A DNA stretch of 64,000 nt from Rhipicephalus microplus (GCF_043290135.1 NC_134702.1:195456491-195520490); one strand, 5' to 3'; shown: positions 1 through 12,692, counted from the first letter of the stretch. A program made the numbers and translations. Notes: generated by a model from the letters alone, not told the origin.

Positions 1-1950
1 CCCTTTCGCATATGTGTGTACGTGTTCACTCATTTAACACCCCCTCCTACAACCACGTTAACCAATTTAGCCATCGACCCAAGTAAGTCGCACTTTAACA
101 CCCCGCTAACTAATTATATGCTCCGCATCCTCCTCAGTGTTCCCCCGAGGGAAGCTGCGGGCAATTTTTTGTTCTTTATCGTATAACTTTGATGTCAAAC
201 TCAAATACCCAAAAAATAGAAATTGTCCCTCCCACCCCCTCCAACTTTAATCACTTTTATCACGCAAAGTGTAGTCCTAATGGCATTGAAACGGTAGTCC
301 AGACAACGAAAGTGACGAAATGAAAATATTGTCACGTCGAAATGGCGTCATCCTGTGATAAGGACATTAAAATTGATGAAAGTTTCTCGCACACATTTAA
401 ATTGTCAATTTTACTTAAAATATTGCGTCAAGAAACTGTGTTTGAGGGCAGAGACAAAGCCAGGTAGATACAGGTAGATTTCTCTTATTTCGGTTGTTTT
501 GGCCTCCGCATCATAGTTTTATTTGAGGCGTGTTGTGGGTCAACGGAATGAAGAGGGAGTCCTTCAAAGGAGTGAGATGTCTTTTGAATGTTCGTAAATT
601 GCTATATTAAAGTTACGTTCTTTGTTCCAAGATTGTCCACTATAGAAATTATTCTGATAAATCTCGCACATTGCGATAGCCGATTTCATGTGAAGCGAAG
701 ACTTCACATGAAAGTGAAGAGTGTGAGCTCAGTGGCTGTGCGCGTATGTTCTGTCTAACAAGCACGTTGACTATACCGGTGAATCTATGGTAGCTTAAGT
801 TCTGATGGAAATTTTACACTCATGACGTCTCTTTTATAGATTTATTGCAAAGATGTCCTTTTTAACCAAATGAAGTCATAGCAGCGTGCACGTGTTTAGG
901 GTGTTTGTGTGTTGAAAGATAAACCGTGTAATTATAAGAGGCCAAAATAATGAAACATGCCCCGTTCGGGGTATACGGACTGCTTCATAGTCTGTAGTCT
1001 GAAGCGATCACGCTTAAGTTAAGCTTAAAGATTGTACCACTCCGTGTCGGGTTTAGGGAATGGTTGCATAATGGGACATAGGAAAACACACAGAAAACAA
1101 GGTAAGCAGAGTGAAATATCTTTAAGCGATAAAAATTGAAATCGACTGGTGTGAAAAAACAATTGCTTTTCATTAGAGAGTAATTATTGTAATTCATGGT
1201 GAGGACTTCTTCCACTTTGATCGTGCAACCAAGTCGTCATTCTCTTTACGGAAATCGATGGCTTTACGAGGCATTGTGTTGTGGGGTAGAAGCATCAAGA
1301 ATAATCGAAATGAAAGAGCAGCGACCTTAATGAAAGGGAATAAAACATTAGGAAAATTGATGTTTCGACTATCGCATGGTAGCGTATATGGCAAGCTTCT
1401 TGGCCGAGTTCTAAAACGGACGTAAGGTCGTTGCGCTGGGCCCCATAGTTGTGCACAACTTTAACTAGCGGCAGCAGAAACGCCAGGTTTTTTTTTAATG
1501 TTTTCAACCTTTTCGTTTTGGTCGAGGCTTTTTCACTTCATTTGTTCTTCGTTCTTTCCCACCCTAGACAATACTACAATCATTGATCGCCCTTTCTGTG
1601 AATTGTTCTCGTGAACCATTAAGACCTGCATGAACCGTTAGCCTCTTTACCCCAAGAAATGATCTTGGCCACTGATGTGATTGCCCCTAAGCTTTTTGCA
1701 CTCAAGCCTATATCAAACGTAAGTCAATACGTACTATGCAGGGTGCTGAAGCAGCAAATGGTGTACGCATAAAAAGTGAAAGTAACGGCCCCGAAGGGTT
1801 TACGAGAGAATATTTGTGGGATCAGGCCATCCTTAATCCTCATTAGCACCTGTGGTCCCGAGTAAAAACTGTCACTTTCCCGATCCCCACATTATCTGTT
1901 TAGCCACGCAGGCGTGAACCAACCGTAGTCGCGGTTGGTTGGCGCTGAAT
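1..1950. other. No gene recognised
   Basis: AT-rich sequence without a recognisable coding region. The short open frames here have no motif, no composition bias and no partner on either strand. The only structured item I see is the small hairpin listed separately at 684-713. Confidence 0.6.
684..713. repeat. Short perfect inverted repeat
   Basis: A 12-base arm (684-695) is followed by a 6-base spacer (CGAAGA) and its exact reverse complement (702-713). It could fold as a hairpin in either strand. There is no T-run or neighbouring gene to suggest a transcriptional role, so it may be chance or the remains of a foldback element. Confidence 0.6.
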
Positions 1951-1964
1951 AAATGACACGTCTA

Positions 1965-2375
1965 CTCTGGAAGACATCTGAGGTTGCCCTGCTGACGCGA
2001 ATCGGTTGTTGTGCGGTTGCAACACCGAAGGCGACCACGTCATTTGTCTGTGGTCCTAACGATTACCTTTTTATCGTTAATCTCGCTTTCATGCATTGTC
2101 TATTACCAAGTGACTTCAGCTCGCAGTGCCCTCGCTCCGGGGAACGTGCTGATGTAGAGCACATGCTTTGGTGGTGCCCTTCGTTTAAGGACCTCACAGA
2201 GCATAAATGGAGCTCGGAAATCAAGAGCTAGAAATATCAGCATCAACTTTGGGCTGTCCGGAGAGCCTGTGATGCGGCAGTCAGGCTAGGTATAACTGTC
2301 CCCCCGCGTGGGGGCTGCCCATGGTGTCACCCTAAGGGGTGACACTTCTCCTGATCTCTATATAAAATTTTTCAT
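1965..2375 (+). pseudogene. 3' tail of a non-LTR retrotransposon ORF2
   Basis: The translated stretch ending at 2231 carries a C-x2-S-x8-H-x4-C pattern (CPRSGERADVEHMLWWCP), the layout of the C-terminal zinc-finger region of many arthropod non-LTR ORF2 proteins, with the second Cys replaced by Ser. After the TAG at 2229 the same frame continues with a phrase (LWAVRRACDAAV) that closely matches the C-terminus of the minus-strand element near 58240 (LWAVQRTREA). The sequence ends in an AT-rich tail near 2375. Endonuclease and RT are absent, as expected of a 5'-truncated insertion. The left limit is uncertain. Confidence 0.6.
2300..2345 (+). other. Two adjacent hairpins in a retrotransposon 3' UTR
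   Basis: CCCCC-GCGT-GGGGG (2301-2314) is followed by a 9-bp stem with a TAAG loop (2324-2345). Both lie in the 3' UTR of the non-LTR tail above, about 30-70 bases before its AT-rich end. Such structures can be recognised by the element's reverse transcriptase; that role is inferred. Confidence 0.5.
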
Positions 2376-2399
2376 GTTGTACCTGTGATTTTCTGTACA

Positions 2400-3900
2400 A
2401 CCTAAAATGAAAATTATTGCACCTATAAAATGATAGGAGTCAAAACGAAATTTGGGTAATAAAATACGATTTGGTGTTCCACTTTACCTACTTAAAGCCG
2501 CAGTGGCATTTATCGAGCAGGGAGATACGAAGAAAGTGGTGCATCGTGAAAGATTCTGATTTCCGCATATGCAATCGCTGAGAATTTGTGTGCGAGTGAT
2601 ATCATCAGCAAAAAAGGGACAATAATCGCTATAGCAACCTCAATATTGACAACGGCGATCTGCCAGTCTTCAGCAACACCAGCTGCTTGGAAGAAACAGT
2701 GCGATTTGAAACTGTACGTAAAACCAATGACCCCTTTCCTAAATTGCATTGCATGCAAGGTCGGTGTTTCGGCTGCCTAATATTGTTAATACAATAATGC
2801 TGAAGATCGCGTACCGTAACACCGCTCCCGTCGGCGTCTACAGAGGGAGCCGTTCTTTGCGCTTTGCCTGGGTAAGAGACAGGTTGATGTATACTACCCT
2901 GTTGACTGTGCGAAAAACAGCGTTCTTTGCTGAGTAAAGTTCGCGCTGCACCAACTTGGATTAACGAACGATAGACGCCCGCTCATGACCTATCGGCGCC
3001 AAGATTCCTGTTCCCCATCGTTGCCTTTGCATCAAATAAAAAACATAACATGAGCTTCTACAGAAATTTCTTGCATCTCTAAAAAAATGAAAACAATGAC
3101 GCCAACCAAGTATGCATCGAAATTCAGGAAATGGTCCTTGCTTTGCGTTGTTCCGATCGCCCAGTACCTGTTCGGTCGTACCTCACTTTTTTCTGAACTA
3201 AATCTCAACGCTTCAGAGACGCCTCGTATTTTTTTCTTAAAAAATAAACATTTCATTTATTTCCTTCCAAATGAATGTAAGAGTTCTTTCATGCTGGTTG
3301 TGCGAAAAAGTACATCTGGAATACGCTTGTGTAATCGAACCCAAATTGGCACTTAAACGTACTACTTGGCGCAGCAACTCATGTGCAGAAGCTCCACCAA
3401 CGTAGCTTTGCCTGGCTGCAAGAAAAAGTTGCCACCGAGTATAGGTCGCACTACCGTGGCCCAAGTATTAACGTGGCATATGTGATCTCCACGAAACACA
3501 CCCTGACTGTCAGGGTGACGGCCACCGGCGTAAAAGTCGGGCCGTGGTGTTCACTTTGTCGATATTTAGCATCGTTCCTGGGTACACTGAATGTGCACGT
3601 TCACCTTTGCTGTTTTGAACTTGGGTTCGCAATGTAAGAACGGCGTCGGATTGGACATGACCGCATATAATCGACCCCAGAGTTCAATCCAGCGCTCCTC
3701 CGGATGAGGCTAACCGTACCCCGCAGCCAGTGGTCGCGTTGCAGGTAGTCATGACCTTACGATGTACTACTGGCGTTTTTAGGGAAAGAAAGTTTGCACA
3801 ACGTCCAAGGCATGTTATGTTGCACCATGAATGAAAGTACGTACTTATGTGCCATTTTTTTACGAGTTCATTTGCCGAGAGGTCCTGCAGAAAGAGACGC
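2400..3900. other. No gene recognised
   Basis: Both strands contain short open frames of 60-115 codons that overlap antisense to one another, which is typical of unselected sequence. I see no domain, repeat or RNA structure I can support. Confidence 0.5.
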
Positions 3901-3902
3901 GT

Positions 3903-4044
3903 CGATTGATTGATTGATATGTAGGGTTTAATGTCCCGAAGCCACCATATACTTATGAGAGACGCCGTACTGAAGAGCTCCGAAAATTTCGACCACTTGA
4001 GGCTTTTTAACGTGCACCCAAATCTGAGCACACAGGCCTACAAC
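3903..4044 (-). mobile_element. tRNA-derived SINE, 5'-truncated
   Basis: On the minus strand this copy retains the SINE body and the CAATCAAT-type tail (seen on + as repeated GATT at 3906-3917), but lacks the tRNA-related head. It shares the core words GAGAGACGCCGTA and GTGCACCCAAATCTGAG with the other copies in this window. Truncation at the head end is what target-primed reverse transcription produces. Confidence 0.8.
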
Positions 4045-4656
4045 ACGAAAGAGAAGCGTTCCTGCACACACTCTATAGAAGGTGATTCTGGAGATTTTTG
4101 TAAGATGCCAGGAAAGTTCTTCTGAGTCATCGGGATGACTCAAAAGGATGACTCAGGATGACGCACCGCTTGAATTTACCTTGTCTGACATGAGAACATT
4201 GTCTTTCCTTGTGAAATACACGTACCTTGCACCAGGTACGCTCTTGCTGTCTGTGTCGAACGCCACTGCTGCCACCATAAGCTCTCGTTCTGGTTTATTC
4301 ATGGTCTCTCGGGAACGTAACCTTAAGAGTAGCGTTACGCACGCAGCATCTTGTTTCTGGCATACGTGCGCATTGCTAGAATGGATACGCTACGCACTGC
4401 ACATGCGCAGTTTTCTCCAGTGGCAGTGCTGAGTACGAGGGCTCGTTACGTATGTCTAATGACTCGCCTTAGCAGACGCCCAAACAGGCGTGGATTTTGC
4501 TCTGCAGCATTCAGGGAGGAAAAAAATCGCCCTTAGCGTGACCGATCCCGCATCCCATAAACCAGCCGTCCGAAAAGCCACGCGGGCTCGTACCACTGCC
4601 CATTTTATCTCCAAGCCACTTTCTCGCCTCCTGCAACATTTTACGACGCTGCATTC

Positions 4657-4904
4657 CATTGATTGATTGACTGATATGTGGGGTTTGACGTCCCAAAACA
4701 ACTATATGATTATGAGAGACGCCGTAGCGGAGGGCTCCGGAAATTCGGACCATCTGGGATTCTTTACCGTGCGCCCAAATCTGATCAAATGGGCTTACAG
4801 CATCTTCGCCTCCATCGAAAATGCAGCTGCCACAGCCGGAATTCGATCCTGCGACCCGCGGGTTAGCAGCCGAGTACCTCAGCCACTAGAACACCGCGGC
4901 GGGG
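4657..4904 (-). mobile_element. tRNA-derived SINE, near full length
   Basis: The most complete copy in the window together with 52298-52528. On the minus strand it starts with a tRNA-like head (A-box region near 4880-4893, B-box-like region near 4835-4850), then the conserved body and a (CAAT)n tail at 4657-4672. A Pol III promoter inside the head would drive transcription, and mobilisation would depend on a LINE enzyme supplied in trans. The family resembles the Ruka SINE of ixodid ticks; that name is from memory, not a search. Confidence 0.85.
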
Positions 4905-5269
4905 CTTTATGCGGCATTCGTCAAGCGTCAAACGCTGCGGATAAGAGCTGGTCGGCCTGACAACTGTAAGATGCAAAGCTGACTGCGTCACGGAAAAGGA
5001 AAGGTAGTGCCAACTACAACCCTGCACAGACCTGATTTCTCGGACCAGGCCTGCTTTATGAAACCCGATCCCTGCCGGCGGTTTCCAAGCCCTAGGGTGG
5101 CCTGCGCCCGACCATTCATTACTGAACCTAAACACGACGCACGTGTTCATTACCAGGCCCCGAATGGGCCTGCTAGAAGTTATTAGTTGTTGATGATTAT
5201 TAATGATGCCTTGCGTCGGCAGTAGGTCATCTTGCGGAAAAGCGGGTGTCTACGTGATTTGAAATGTTG

Positions 5270-5376
5270 CTTTGGCCGTGGGGGTACCTCAGTGGTTAAG
5301 CTGTTTTGCTGCTGTGTCTTAGGACGTGGGTGCAATTACTGCGGCCACGCGGCTGCATTTCGATGGGGGCAAAACA
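5270..5376 (+). mobile_element. SINE head fragment (tRNA-like)
   Basis: Contains a tRNA-like head on the plus strand (TACCTCAGTGGTTAAGC near 5284-5301, then a degraded B box near 5328-5338) followed by the start of the SINE body (GGCTGCATTTCGATGGGGGC). The body and tail are missing. It appears to be a diverged subfamily of the same SINE. Confidence 0.6.
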
Positions 5377-5857
5377 TGAATGAAAGAGAATAGAGGAGTG
5401 AGCATGACGTCACGCAGCCAGGCTTGCAAGCCAAGTCGTTTTGAAGCCAGCACTATTGGCTCAATGCCTGAACTTTTAAGCAAGGTTACGTCAGCAACGA
5501 TATTGCCAGTTGCGGATACTTCGAAGCATGGCATCTCGTAGCTTTTAATTAAGATGCGTTTGATCGGCGGAAACTGGCAGCGGCTCAAACAGGCGGTTAA
5601 AAACAAAACATCATCGGTACTACTCAAACCTACCGCACGCTCTGACTTTTTGCTCACGTGTTGAACCGACGTGGTGCGCTTTTCTCTTTTGATGTAAAGC
5701 TCCCTCATTTATTTTTTCTTTTTTCACGAGGCGAAATGCAAGAACACCCGTTAACATATCTTCAGGTTCACCTTAAAGAACTCCAGGTTGTCGAACTTAT
5801 TTCTGTCTACACAACAGTGTGTGTTATAAAAGTAATGTGGCTTTCCCACGTATTACC

Positions 5858-6095
5858 ATTGACGATATGTAAGGTTTAACGTCTACAAACCACCATATGA
5901 TTATCAGAGACGCCGTAGTGAAAGGCTCCGAAAATTTCGACCACCTGGGGTTCTTTAAAGTGCACCAAATTCTGAGCACACGGGACTACAGCATTTTCGC
6001 CTTCTTCGAAAATGCAGCCGCCGCAGCCGGTATTTGATCCCGCGGCTTGCGGGTCAGAAGCCGAGTACCTTAGCCACTAGACCACTACGGCGGGG
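5858..6095 (-). mobile_element. tRNA-derived SINE, full length but diverged
   Basis: Body and tRNA head are both present on the minus strand. On +, GAGACGCCGTAGTGAAAGGC lies near 5909 and the head near 6040-6095 carries ACCTTAGCCACTAGACCAC. The tail is eroded to a single CAATG-like stub at 5858-5864, suggesting an older copy than 4657-4904. Confidence 0.8.
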
Positions 6096-7399
6096 TCACG
6101 TAATACAAAGGAATGTAATGAATTGTTGCCATTATGGCACATGCTACGTTATTACGGTTAAAGTAAAGTGAAAACAAACACAGCAATAGAATATTTGAAA
6201 TAATTGCACAACTAACGGGAAAAAACACATCGAAGCAAATGCTCTTTTCTACACCCGCACTGCAAAAATTATTATGAATTTTTTTAAAAGAGGCTCCTGA
6301 ACGGTGAGCAGTCCCCCAAAATTATTTAGGTGTAAATCGTTCATATTCTAACATCGTCACGCAAATAAAATCACCATGCACAATATAATTATATTATCCA
6401 ACTGCCATGGAGCATACTTGCGGAATCCCAGATAAAAGGCTTAATCCCTCTTCATCAAACAAGCATAAGAATGCACTTAATATGTAACCGGTGACACAAC
6501 ACCACACCCGAGAATGATGACTAGGGCTATAAGTGCGAAAAAGCCAGCTTAAGGCGCAAAATCTACGTATTCCAGAGCAAACCAAAGATTGTCAAGTTTC
6601 TACAGTTTCAATCAGGTCCTTCTGGCTTGAAATAAGTACCCAGCTGCACTCAAATAATGTTTGCTTCTGGCCCTCGTGGATAGGATGCAAAGTACTAATT
6701 TTGCGAAAAATGAAGCCCCAGCCTATTTCACACACCGCGCTTCCCGACAGTGGAGCAGTTTCTAAATGTCTTCACACGACATTCCCCAGAATGTAGTTGT
6801 CAAGGTCACGTTGAGCTGGTTGAGTCAGCCCGCGGTTTTGCGTCACTTCTTAAACTCTTGAAAGGACGTACGTTTCACTGCGGGTGCACTACCTGGCTTC
6901 TCTGTGCTCACTTCTTTTGGGAAACGCAGATGTACATCAATCAACTGTTCGCGTACTCTGTCGTGAACAGTTTTCCACTCTTGCTCATCCGAAATTTGGA
7001 AATGGAGGAAAGGCAGCCATTACAGCACTAATGTGCTTCTTCAGTTTTCGGAAGCAGATCAATAAAAGGGGCAGCGTTACTAAGCGCTGCTCAAGGTTTT
7101 CCCTGGCCTCCATCAACATGGTCGATATAGACGTCCTCCGAGAGTAGATTTCTCGTTCAATGAAAGAGTTTGTCTATTGCATCCTCCTGAGCTAGCATGA
7201 ACTGAATCACAGCGAGCTTCCAATTGTACCAAGTCTTAGTACGTGTCACTTCAATATGGCACAGAATGCTTTAGGCTATGCAGTGCATGAAGTTCGGGCG
7301 TGCTCGAAAGCCCGACTTCGGCCTGTAAATTAGCAGTTCTCAGACCAGCGTTATCCACAGACTCAAAACCAGGCCCTGACCGGTGCGTGGGCGGGGCCG
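6096..7399. other. No gene recognised
   Basis: No coding region, RNA gene or repeat I can support. The plus-strand frames between 6533 and 7147 overlap each other in different frames and show no motif. Confidence 0.5.
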
Positions 7400-9750
7400 G
7401 GCCCGTGCAGTGCTCTACTGCTGACAAACTTTTGCCACGAATATAGACAAGTCAACGCTCTCAAGATCGGCTTTCGGCAAATCAAGGTCGATGAGAGATT
7501 GAGAGAGGACTGAATTTATCACACCAGACGGCCTCTTTGAGTTCAAGCTCATGCCATTTGGTTTTCGCTCAGTGCTGCGACGTTCCAGCCTGCTGTGCAC
7601 ACTGTGCTGGCTGGATTGAAGTGACAGATTTGCCTCGTGTACTTGGAAGACATCATCGTTTTTTTTTTCGAACTTCAGGAAGCATCGCCTACGCCTTAAA
7701 GCAGTACTTCACGCTTTCAAGGCCTCCGGACTTGCCTGAAGCCTGAAAAGTAATTTTTGTGCGAGGAGCTCTTGTTACTGGGACACGTTATTAGCTAGCC
7801 TGTAGTCGCCCAACCCACGCAAAATAGTCGCTATCATCAATTTCCCGCTGCCCAAAACCAAAAAGGCACACTATTCGACTCCTCGAATTGGGCTCCTAAT
7901 ATAGGCGTTTCATCAAGTAATTCTCACGGATAGTTTAGCTGCTCACTCACTCCACGAATACCGACGTCAAATTCAGGGGGCGAATGGCACAAGAAGAAGC
8001 ATTTAAGGAACTCAAATGACATCGACAGACTGGGCCGATATTTCCGCGTTTCGACGAATAAGCGGAAGCAGAAGTACACACCAACGCAAGCCGCGTAGGA
8101 CTTGACGCCATCTTTTTTTTTAAAGAACCGATGGCCGGGAAAGGGTTATCAGTTATGTCAGCGAGTCGCCATCAAAGGCCAATGCCAACTGCTCAACAAT
8201 AGAAACAAAACTGCTTTTCCGTGATCTGGACAGCGTCAAAGTTCCGCCCTTACCTCTAGTGCAGGCCTTCCAAAGTTGTCACCGACCACTACGTCTTGTA
8301 TCGACTACCTAACTGGAAGGGCCCATCAGTTGGTCTCGCACAGTGGAACCTAGGACTTAAACAGTTTTACATTACCGCCTTGTACAAGTAAAGAAGGAAA
8401 CACTCCAGCGCCGATTGCCTGTCTCTCTCGTGCTCCCACTGATCCACCACTTCTGGAGGACCAGGTTGATGGGTGCTTCCTAAAAACCGTAAGTGCCGAC
8501 GACTTCGCCAAGCGACAGGAAGCCCACCCGGAAGTGATGGGCCCATATAATACCGCAAGGGCCGGACCATCATCAACCCACAAGTACACAAGCGAAGATT
8601 AGCGTCATTTTTCTTTAAAAACAACACCCTCGCAAAGAAGAACGTCTCTAACTTCTCTCGGGCACAAGTCAACTATGTAATTATTGTTCTGTCGGCAACG
8701 CGACCAGAAAATTTTCAGGTCCTAGACGACAACCCGACTGCTGGACACCTGGAACTCTCCCACTCACTCGCAAGAATACACGCAAAGAGTACTGGCTGCG
8801 CCTCGCCGCTGACATCTCTCGCTACGTAAAAACGTGCCGATAATATCAGCGACGTAACACACCGTGCACTAGACCAGCAGGCTTTCTCCAGCCAATCGAA
8901 CCTCCCCGGCGACATTCCAGCAGATCGGCATGGACCTCGTGGGGCCCTTACCAATGTCATCTTGCGGAAAGAAATGAATCGTCGTAGCTACTGACTATCT
9001 CACACCCTAAGCCAAAACAAGAGCTCTGCCCAAAAAGAATGCCGCCGAGGAAGCCAAGTTTTTCGTTGAAAACATTGTTCTTCGACATGGCGCCCCAGAG
9101 GTCCTCATCACTGACAGCGTTACACCGTTTACTGCTGACCTGGCTATGGCAACCATGAGGTACAGCCAGACAAATCACTACCTGACAACCGCGCACCACA
9201 AGTAAACCGAGGGCCTGACGGAGCGTCTAAATAGGACTATCACTGACATGCTCGTGATGTACGTCGACGTCGAACATAAGACGTGGGACGCCATCTTTCC
9301 GCACGTGACCTTCGCATACATCACAGTCGTGCAAGATGTGACGCAGATTCTGCCATATAAGTTGGTCTGGGAACGATTGTGGGAACGACGATCGACGCCA
9401 TGCTGCCAAACGTCACTCACGAAGGAAACTTCGACGTCCCCATCTGCCTTTAGTGAACTGAAGAAGCCTGAAAGCTCACCCGGCTACACAAGAACCAACC
9501 GACTAACGACAGCCGTCGTTACAATCTTCGCCGGTATTTTGTGGAATACCAGCGCGGTGAGCACGTTTGGGTATGGACAACGATATGCTGCCACGGACTC
9601 AGATAAAACTTGTGCGATGGTACTTCTGACCGTACAGGGTAATTGAACGTCCTGGACCACACTACTACGTGGTTCTCCACGGCGGCACTACGAACTCCTA
9701 CCGGCGTCATGCACGACCTGAAGTCGTCCATGTAGTGCGCCCTAAACAAT
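7400..9750 (+). pseudogene. Decayed Ty3/gypsy pol (RT, RNase H, integrase)
   Basis: Pieces of a gypsy-type pol appear in order across all three plus frames. They include an RT segment near 7500-7570 (TPDGLFEFKLMPFG), the catalytic box near 7640 reading YLEDI in place of YLDDI, an integrase region near 9060-9110 (ENIVLRHGAP-like), and a C-terminal phrase near 9640-9735 (VIERPG then RPEVVHVVR). Stops and frameshifts are frequent. The wording is close to the pol of the minus-strand element at 52.5-57.7 kb, so it probably belongs to that lineage. No gag, protease or clear LTR pair was found around it. Confidence 0.75.
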
Positions 9751-10079
9751 TTCATGAGCAATAATGAACATGAGGACGGTATTTTGTAATGTTGTTGCCG
9801 TGCTTTACTCCTTGTACTCATTGTTTATTACATGCGAAGCAGCTTTTTGACTAGCCTGTGTAACGCTGTCCAACCGTGCGCACCGCGCTCCCCTGGCCAC
9901 AGGTGTAGGGCGGTCTTAAGTAGGTCACGCGTTCACTCATTGTGCGCGCTTGTTAACGTCACTCTCTCCGTAGCCTGTTGTCACTCGCCGCGTGTCACCT
10001 CGCTCGCTTCACCCTCCGTACCACTCGCAACATTGGAGGAGTGACTGCTTACGCTCAGAGTCGGCGTGCGCTACGCGCG

Positions 10080-10545
10080 TTTAACGTTGACCTGGAAGAA
10101 CATTCTAGACCTTTTCCAACACGCTCCTAGGCCATGTGCGTTGCTGTGTGCGTCGGCAACATCGCGATCATCGCGCTGTACCACGCTCCCAACCTGCCGA
10201 AGGAACAGGTTCAGCTCTATCTGGAGGGGACGCTGACGGATCGCGGCGAGGTTTGTCGACACGTGCCTCTTTAGTCGCGGGAGACTGTGATGTTGACGTC
10301 CTCAGAGGAGGAGGCGGAGAATGGCTTGTCGATCACACGCTTGACGTGCACTCGCTGAAGTGCATGTCAGAGGAATGTAAAATATCCACCACGATAAGGA
10401 AAACGTGCATCGATCTAGTCTTTACCAACTTGGACGTCGAGTGTCAGCAGGAATCTCTCAGCATGAACTTCAGCGATCATGAAGCCGTACTAGTTACGGC
10501 AAAACGTGCGCCAGCTCTGGTTCAGCGCCCGTGTCCACTCTAAGA
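10080..10545 (+). pseudogene. Endonuclease (APE-type) fragment of a retroelement
   Basis: Two frames together read like the middle and C-terminal part of an exonuclease-endonuclease-phosphatase fold: IIALYHAPN near 10165-10190, GDCDVDVL near 10288-10310 (family motif GDFNxD, with the central residue changed), then CIDLVFTNL and FSDHEAVLVT near 10410-10500, where SDH is the catalytic histidine motif. A frameshift lies between the first and second segments. No reverse transcriptase follows. It may be a truncated non-LTR element or a domesticated-type fragment. Confidence 0.6.
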
Positions 10546-10929
10546 AAGCATAAGACCTACGCCAGCCATCGCTTCAAACGAATCTTCTAGCACTCACTGC
10601 AGCCCCCGCGTTGGCACCGTTCAACCCGTGACGCCACCCGTGCGCAACGCTGCTGCTTCGCATCCCGTCAGGGTTCTTTTCAGGGATGTGCAGTTCTTTT
10701 TTCAGTTAATTTGTTTTACTTTCATGTTTTGTTAAAGAATCAGGTCGTTGCCTTTATCAGCGGGGAGCAATGCCACATTCCTTAAGTTTTGTTATCGGCC
10801 CGTTACCCTGTAAGTACCGCACCAGCGGTGTTCAAGAAAGTTCAAGACTACAGTAAATTTTTTAATACTACGCATACAGCGTGAATATTACATATTATTC
10901 TCGAACCTACGCAGGCGCTAGCAATAACG

Positions 10930-11142
10930 CTAAAAGACTTGACAGTACGTGTATAAATGTCGACGCGCTCCACTGCTTCTCAAATGATCAATAACCGAGG
11001 CTTTACTCGGCGCAATCAGTGCCATTGTGTATCGCTGTAGTGTGAATTTTCGTTCACCGGCCACAAATTTGGGCAAATAAACAGATTGATCTGTGGTGTA
11101 CAGTCTGCTTGCTTTCTCGATGTCCCAACCCCGTGACATTAT
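10930..11142 (+). repeat. Possible solo LTR (plus orientation)
   Basis: The stretch has an AATAAA signal near 11076 followed by a T/G-rich region and ends in CCGTGACA at about 11142, the same GTGACA terminus as the sense-strand LTR of the 52.5-57.7 kb gypsy element. The start of the LTR is not clear and no target duplication was identified, so this is tentative. Confidence 0.3.
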
Positions 11143-11748
11143 CACAAGCAGATGGCTGTAGGACGAAATTTTGAGGTTAACTACTCTTAAACTGTGACTA
11201 TTACATCACCATCATGACGTCACGAAGACGCCATATAACAAACTGTTTCGCAAAGACGTCATCTTATGGCATCATCACTTAGTGAAATGGGAGCCGACCA
11301 TGGAGCTCCACCGTTGTTAAAGCACAAAAGTTCAAGCAGAAAGAGTACAAATCAGAAGCACCAATACCATGTGTAGACAAACTGTCGAAAGCTCTGAGTA
11401 AGGGAGATGCCTTGTACGGGGTAAAATCAGTCCTCTCGGCTCTTGAAGAATACTCTACAGTTTGCCGAATGGTTCAGAGGAATATGAAGCGAAATTAAAA
11501 AGAAGTGGCTGTCAAATACAACATGTCCCTACGTTTCTGCCCTGTGGGCGCGGTATCGTTTATCAGATATATTTACATGTGGGTAGTCATACGTGGGGCA
11601 GAGCGGCCGATGCGGTAATATGCGCCTAAGAGAGCACTGAAATTGTTTTAGAAAAGCAAACGCTTCGCATCCGACATCGCACTGCCACCCGTGCGGCTGT
11701 TCACCTGTTTTTGCCGATACAGAAATCCTGATCAAACAACATAGTAAT

Positions 11749-11930
11749 ATCTGTGGTTTAACATCTCAAAACCACTATATAATTTATGTCACAAACTGTG
11801 GTAAAGATCTCCAGAAATTGCGACCACCTGGGGTTCTTTCGTGTACCTAAGTGTAAAATCGCGCCCTCAGGTATTTTCACCTCTACCGAAAATGCAGTCA
11901 CCTTAGTCTGAATTCTGCCCTGCAATCTTC
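11749..11930 (-). mobile_element. tRNA-derived SINE, strongly diverged
   Basis: The body is recognisable on the minus strand (on +, GCGACCACCTGGGGTTCTTT near 11820) but has many substitutions, and the tRNA head is only vaguely present near 11905-11930. One of the oldest copies here. Confidence 0.65.
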
Positions 11931-12528
11931 GTTATATCAAAGCATAGTTCTAAGATAAATGGGAAATCGATAGACGCCTTCCATATTAAAAGAAGGGATG
12001 ACGCATGCGTCAGATATGCATTGATGTATCTCACGGTTGAAGAGTTCGTCTATCTTCTATGTTAGGTGATACGCTATGTAACTTTTCCTGTTCAGTTTTA
12101 ACTTCTCTTCGCATTGTTGATACGTTTTCAGTGTTTTTTTATGTTTTCGTGCACCTTTATATGTTCTTCTAATGCAACTCTTCTGTTGCGAGCCAGTGCT
12201 CGTCTGCGTTTCTTCTGTACTCTTTCGTTTTGCTCGGTCTGGCGCTGTACCCAAAAACGCTGCCTTGCCAACTTTCAACACTCCCACAATATAGAAATAT
12301 ATGCATCCGGTTTCTGAGCTCAGTATAATTGTCGTTGTTGAGACAATAACATCAAGGCTCCTCAACTTAGAGTTGTAGTGCCTCTTTCTGCTTGAAATTG
12401 GTCTTCGACGGGACAGCTCCACGAGTAACTTAGTAGCGGACTCTATGACATTTGTCAAATCCTTTCTTTTGGCGTCTTTGGTACTTATACTCAATGTTCG
12501 GAAGGCTCTCTACGTCTGGCAGTTAGAG

Positions 12529-12692
12529 ATTGATTGATTGATTTGTGGGGTTTAACGTCCCAAAACCACTATTTGATTATGAGAGACGCCGTAGTGGAGG
12601 GCTCCGGAAATTTCGACCACCTGGGGTTCTTTAACGTGCACCCAAATCTGAGTACACGGGCCTACAACATTTCTGCCTCCGTCGGAAATGCA
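12529..12692 (-). mobile_element. SINE, 5'-truncated, with 15-bp target duplication
   Basis: A well-preserved SINE body with GATTGATTGATT tail and no tRNA head. It is flanked by direct repeats, GTCTGGCAGTTAGAG at 12514-12528 and GTCTGGCAGTTGGAG at 12693-12707, differing at one position. That duplication and the head truncation are direct evidence of LINE-type retrotransposition. Confidence 0.9.

Noticed and set aside
3684..4031. 115-codon minus frame
   Set aside because: Partly antisense or sense reading of the SINE copy at 3903-4044, without own motif.
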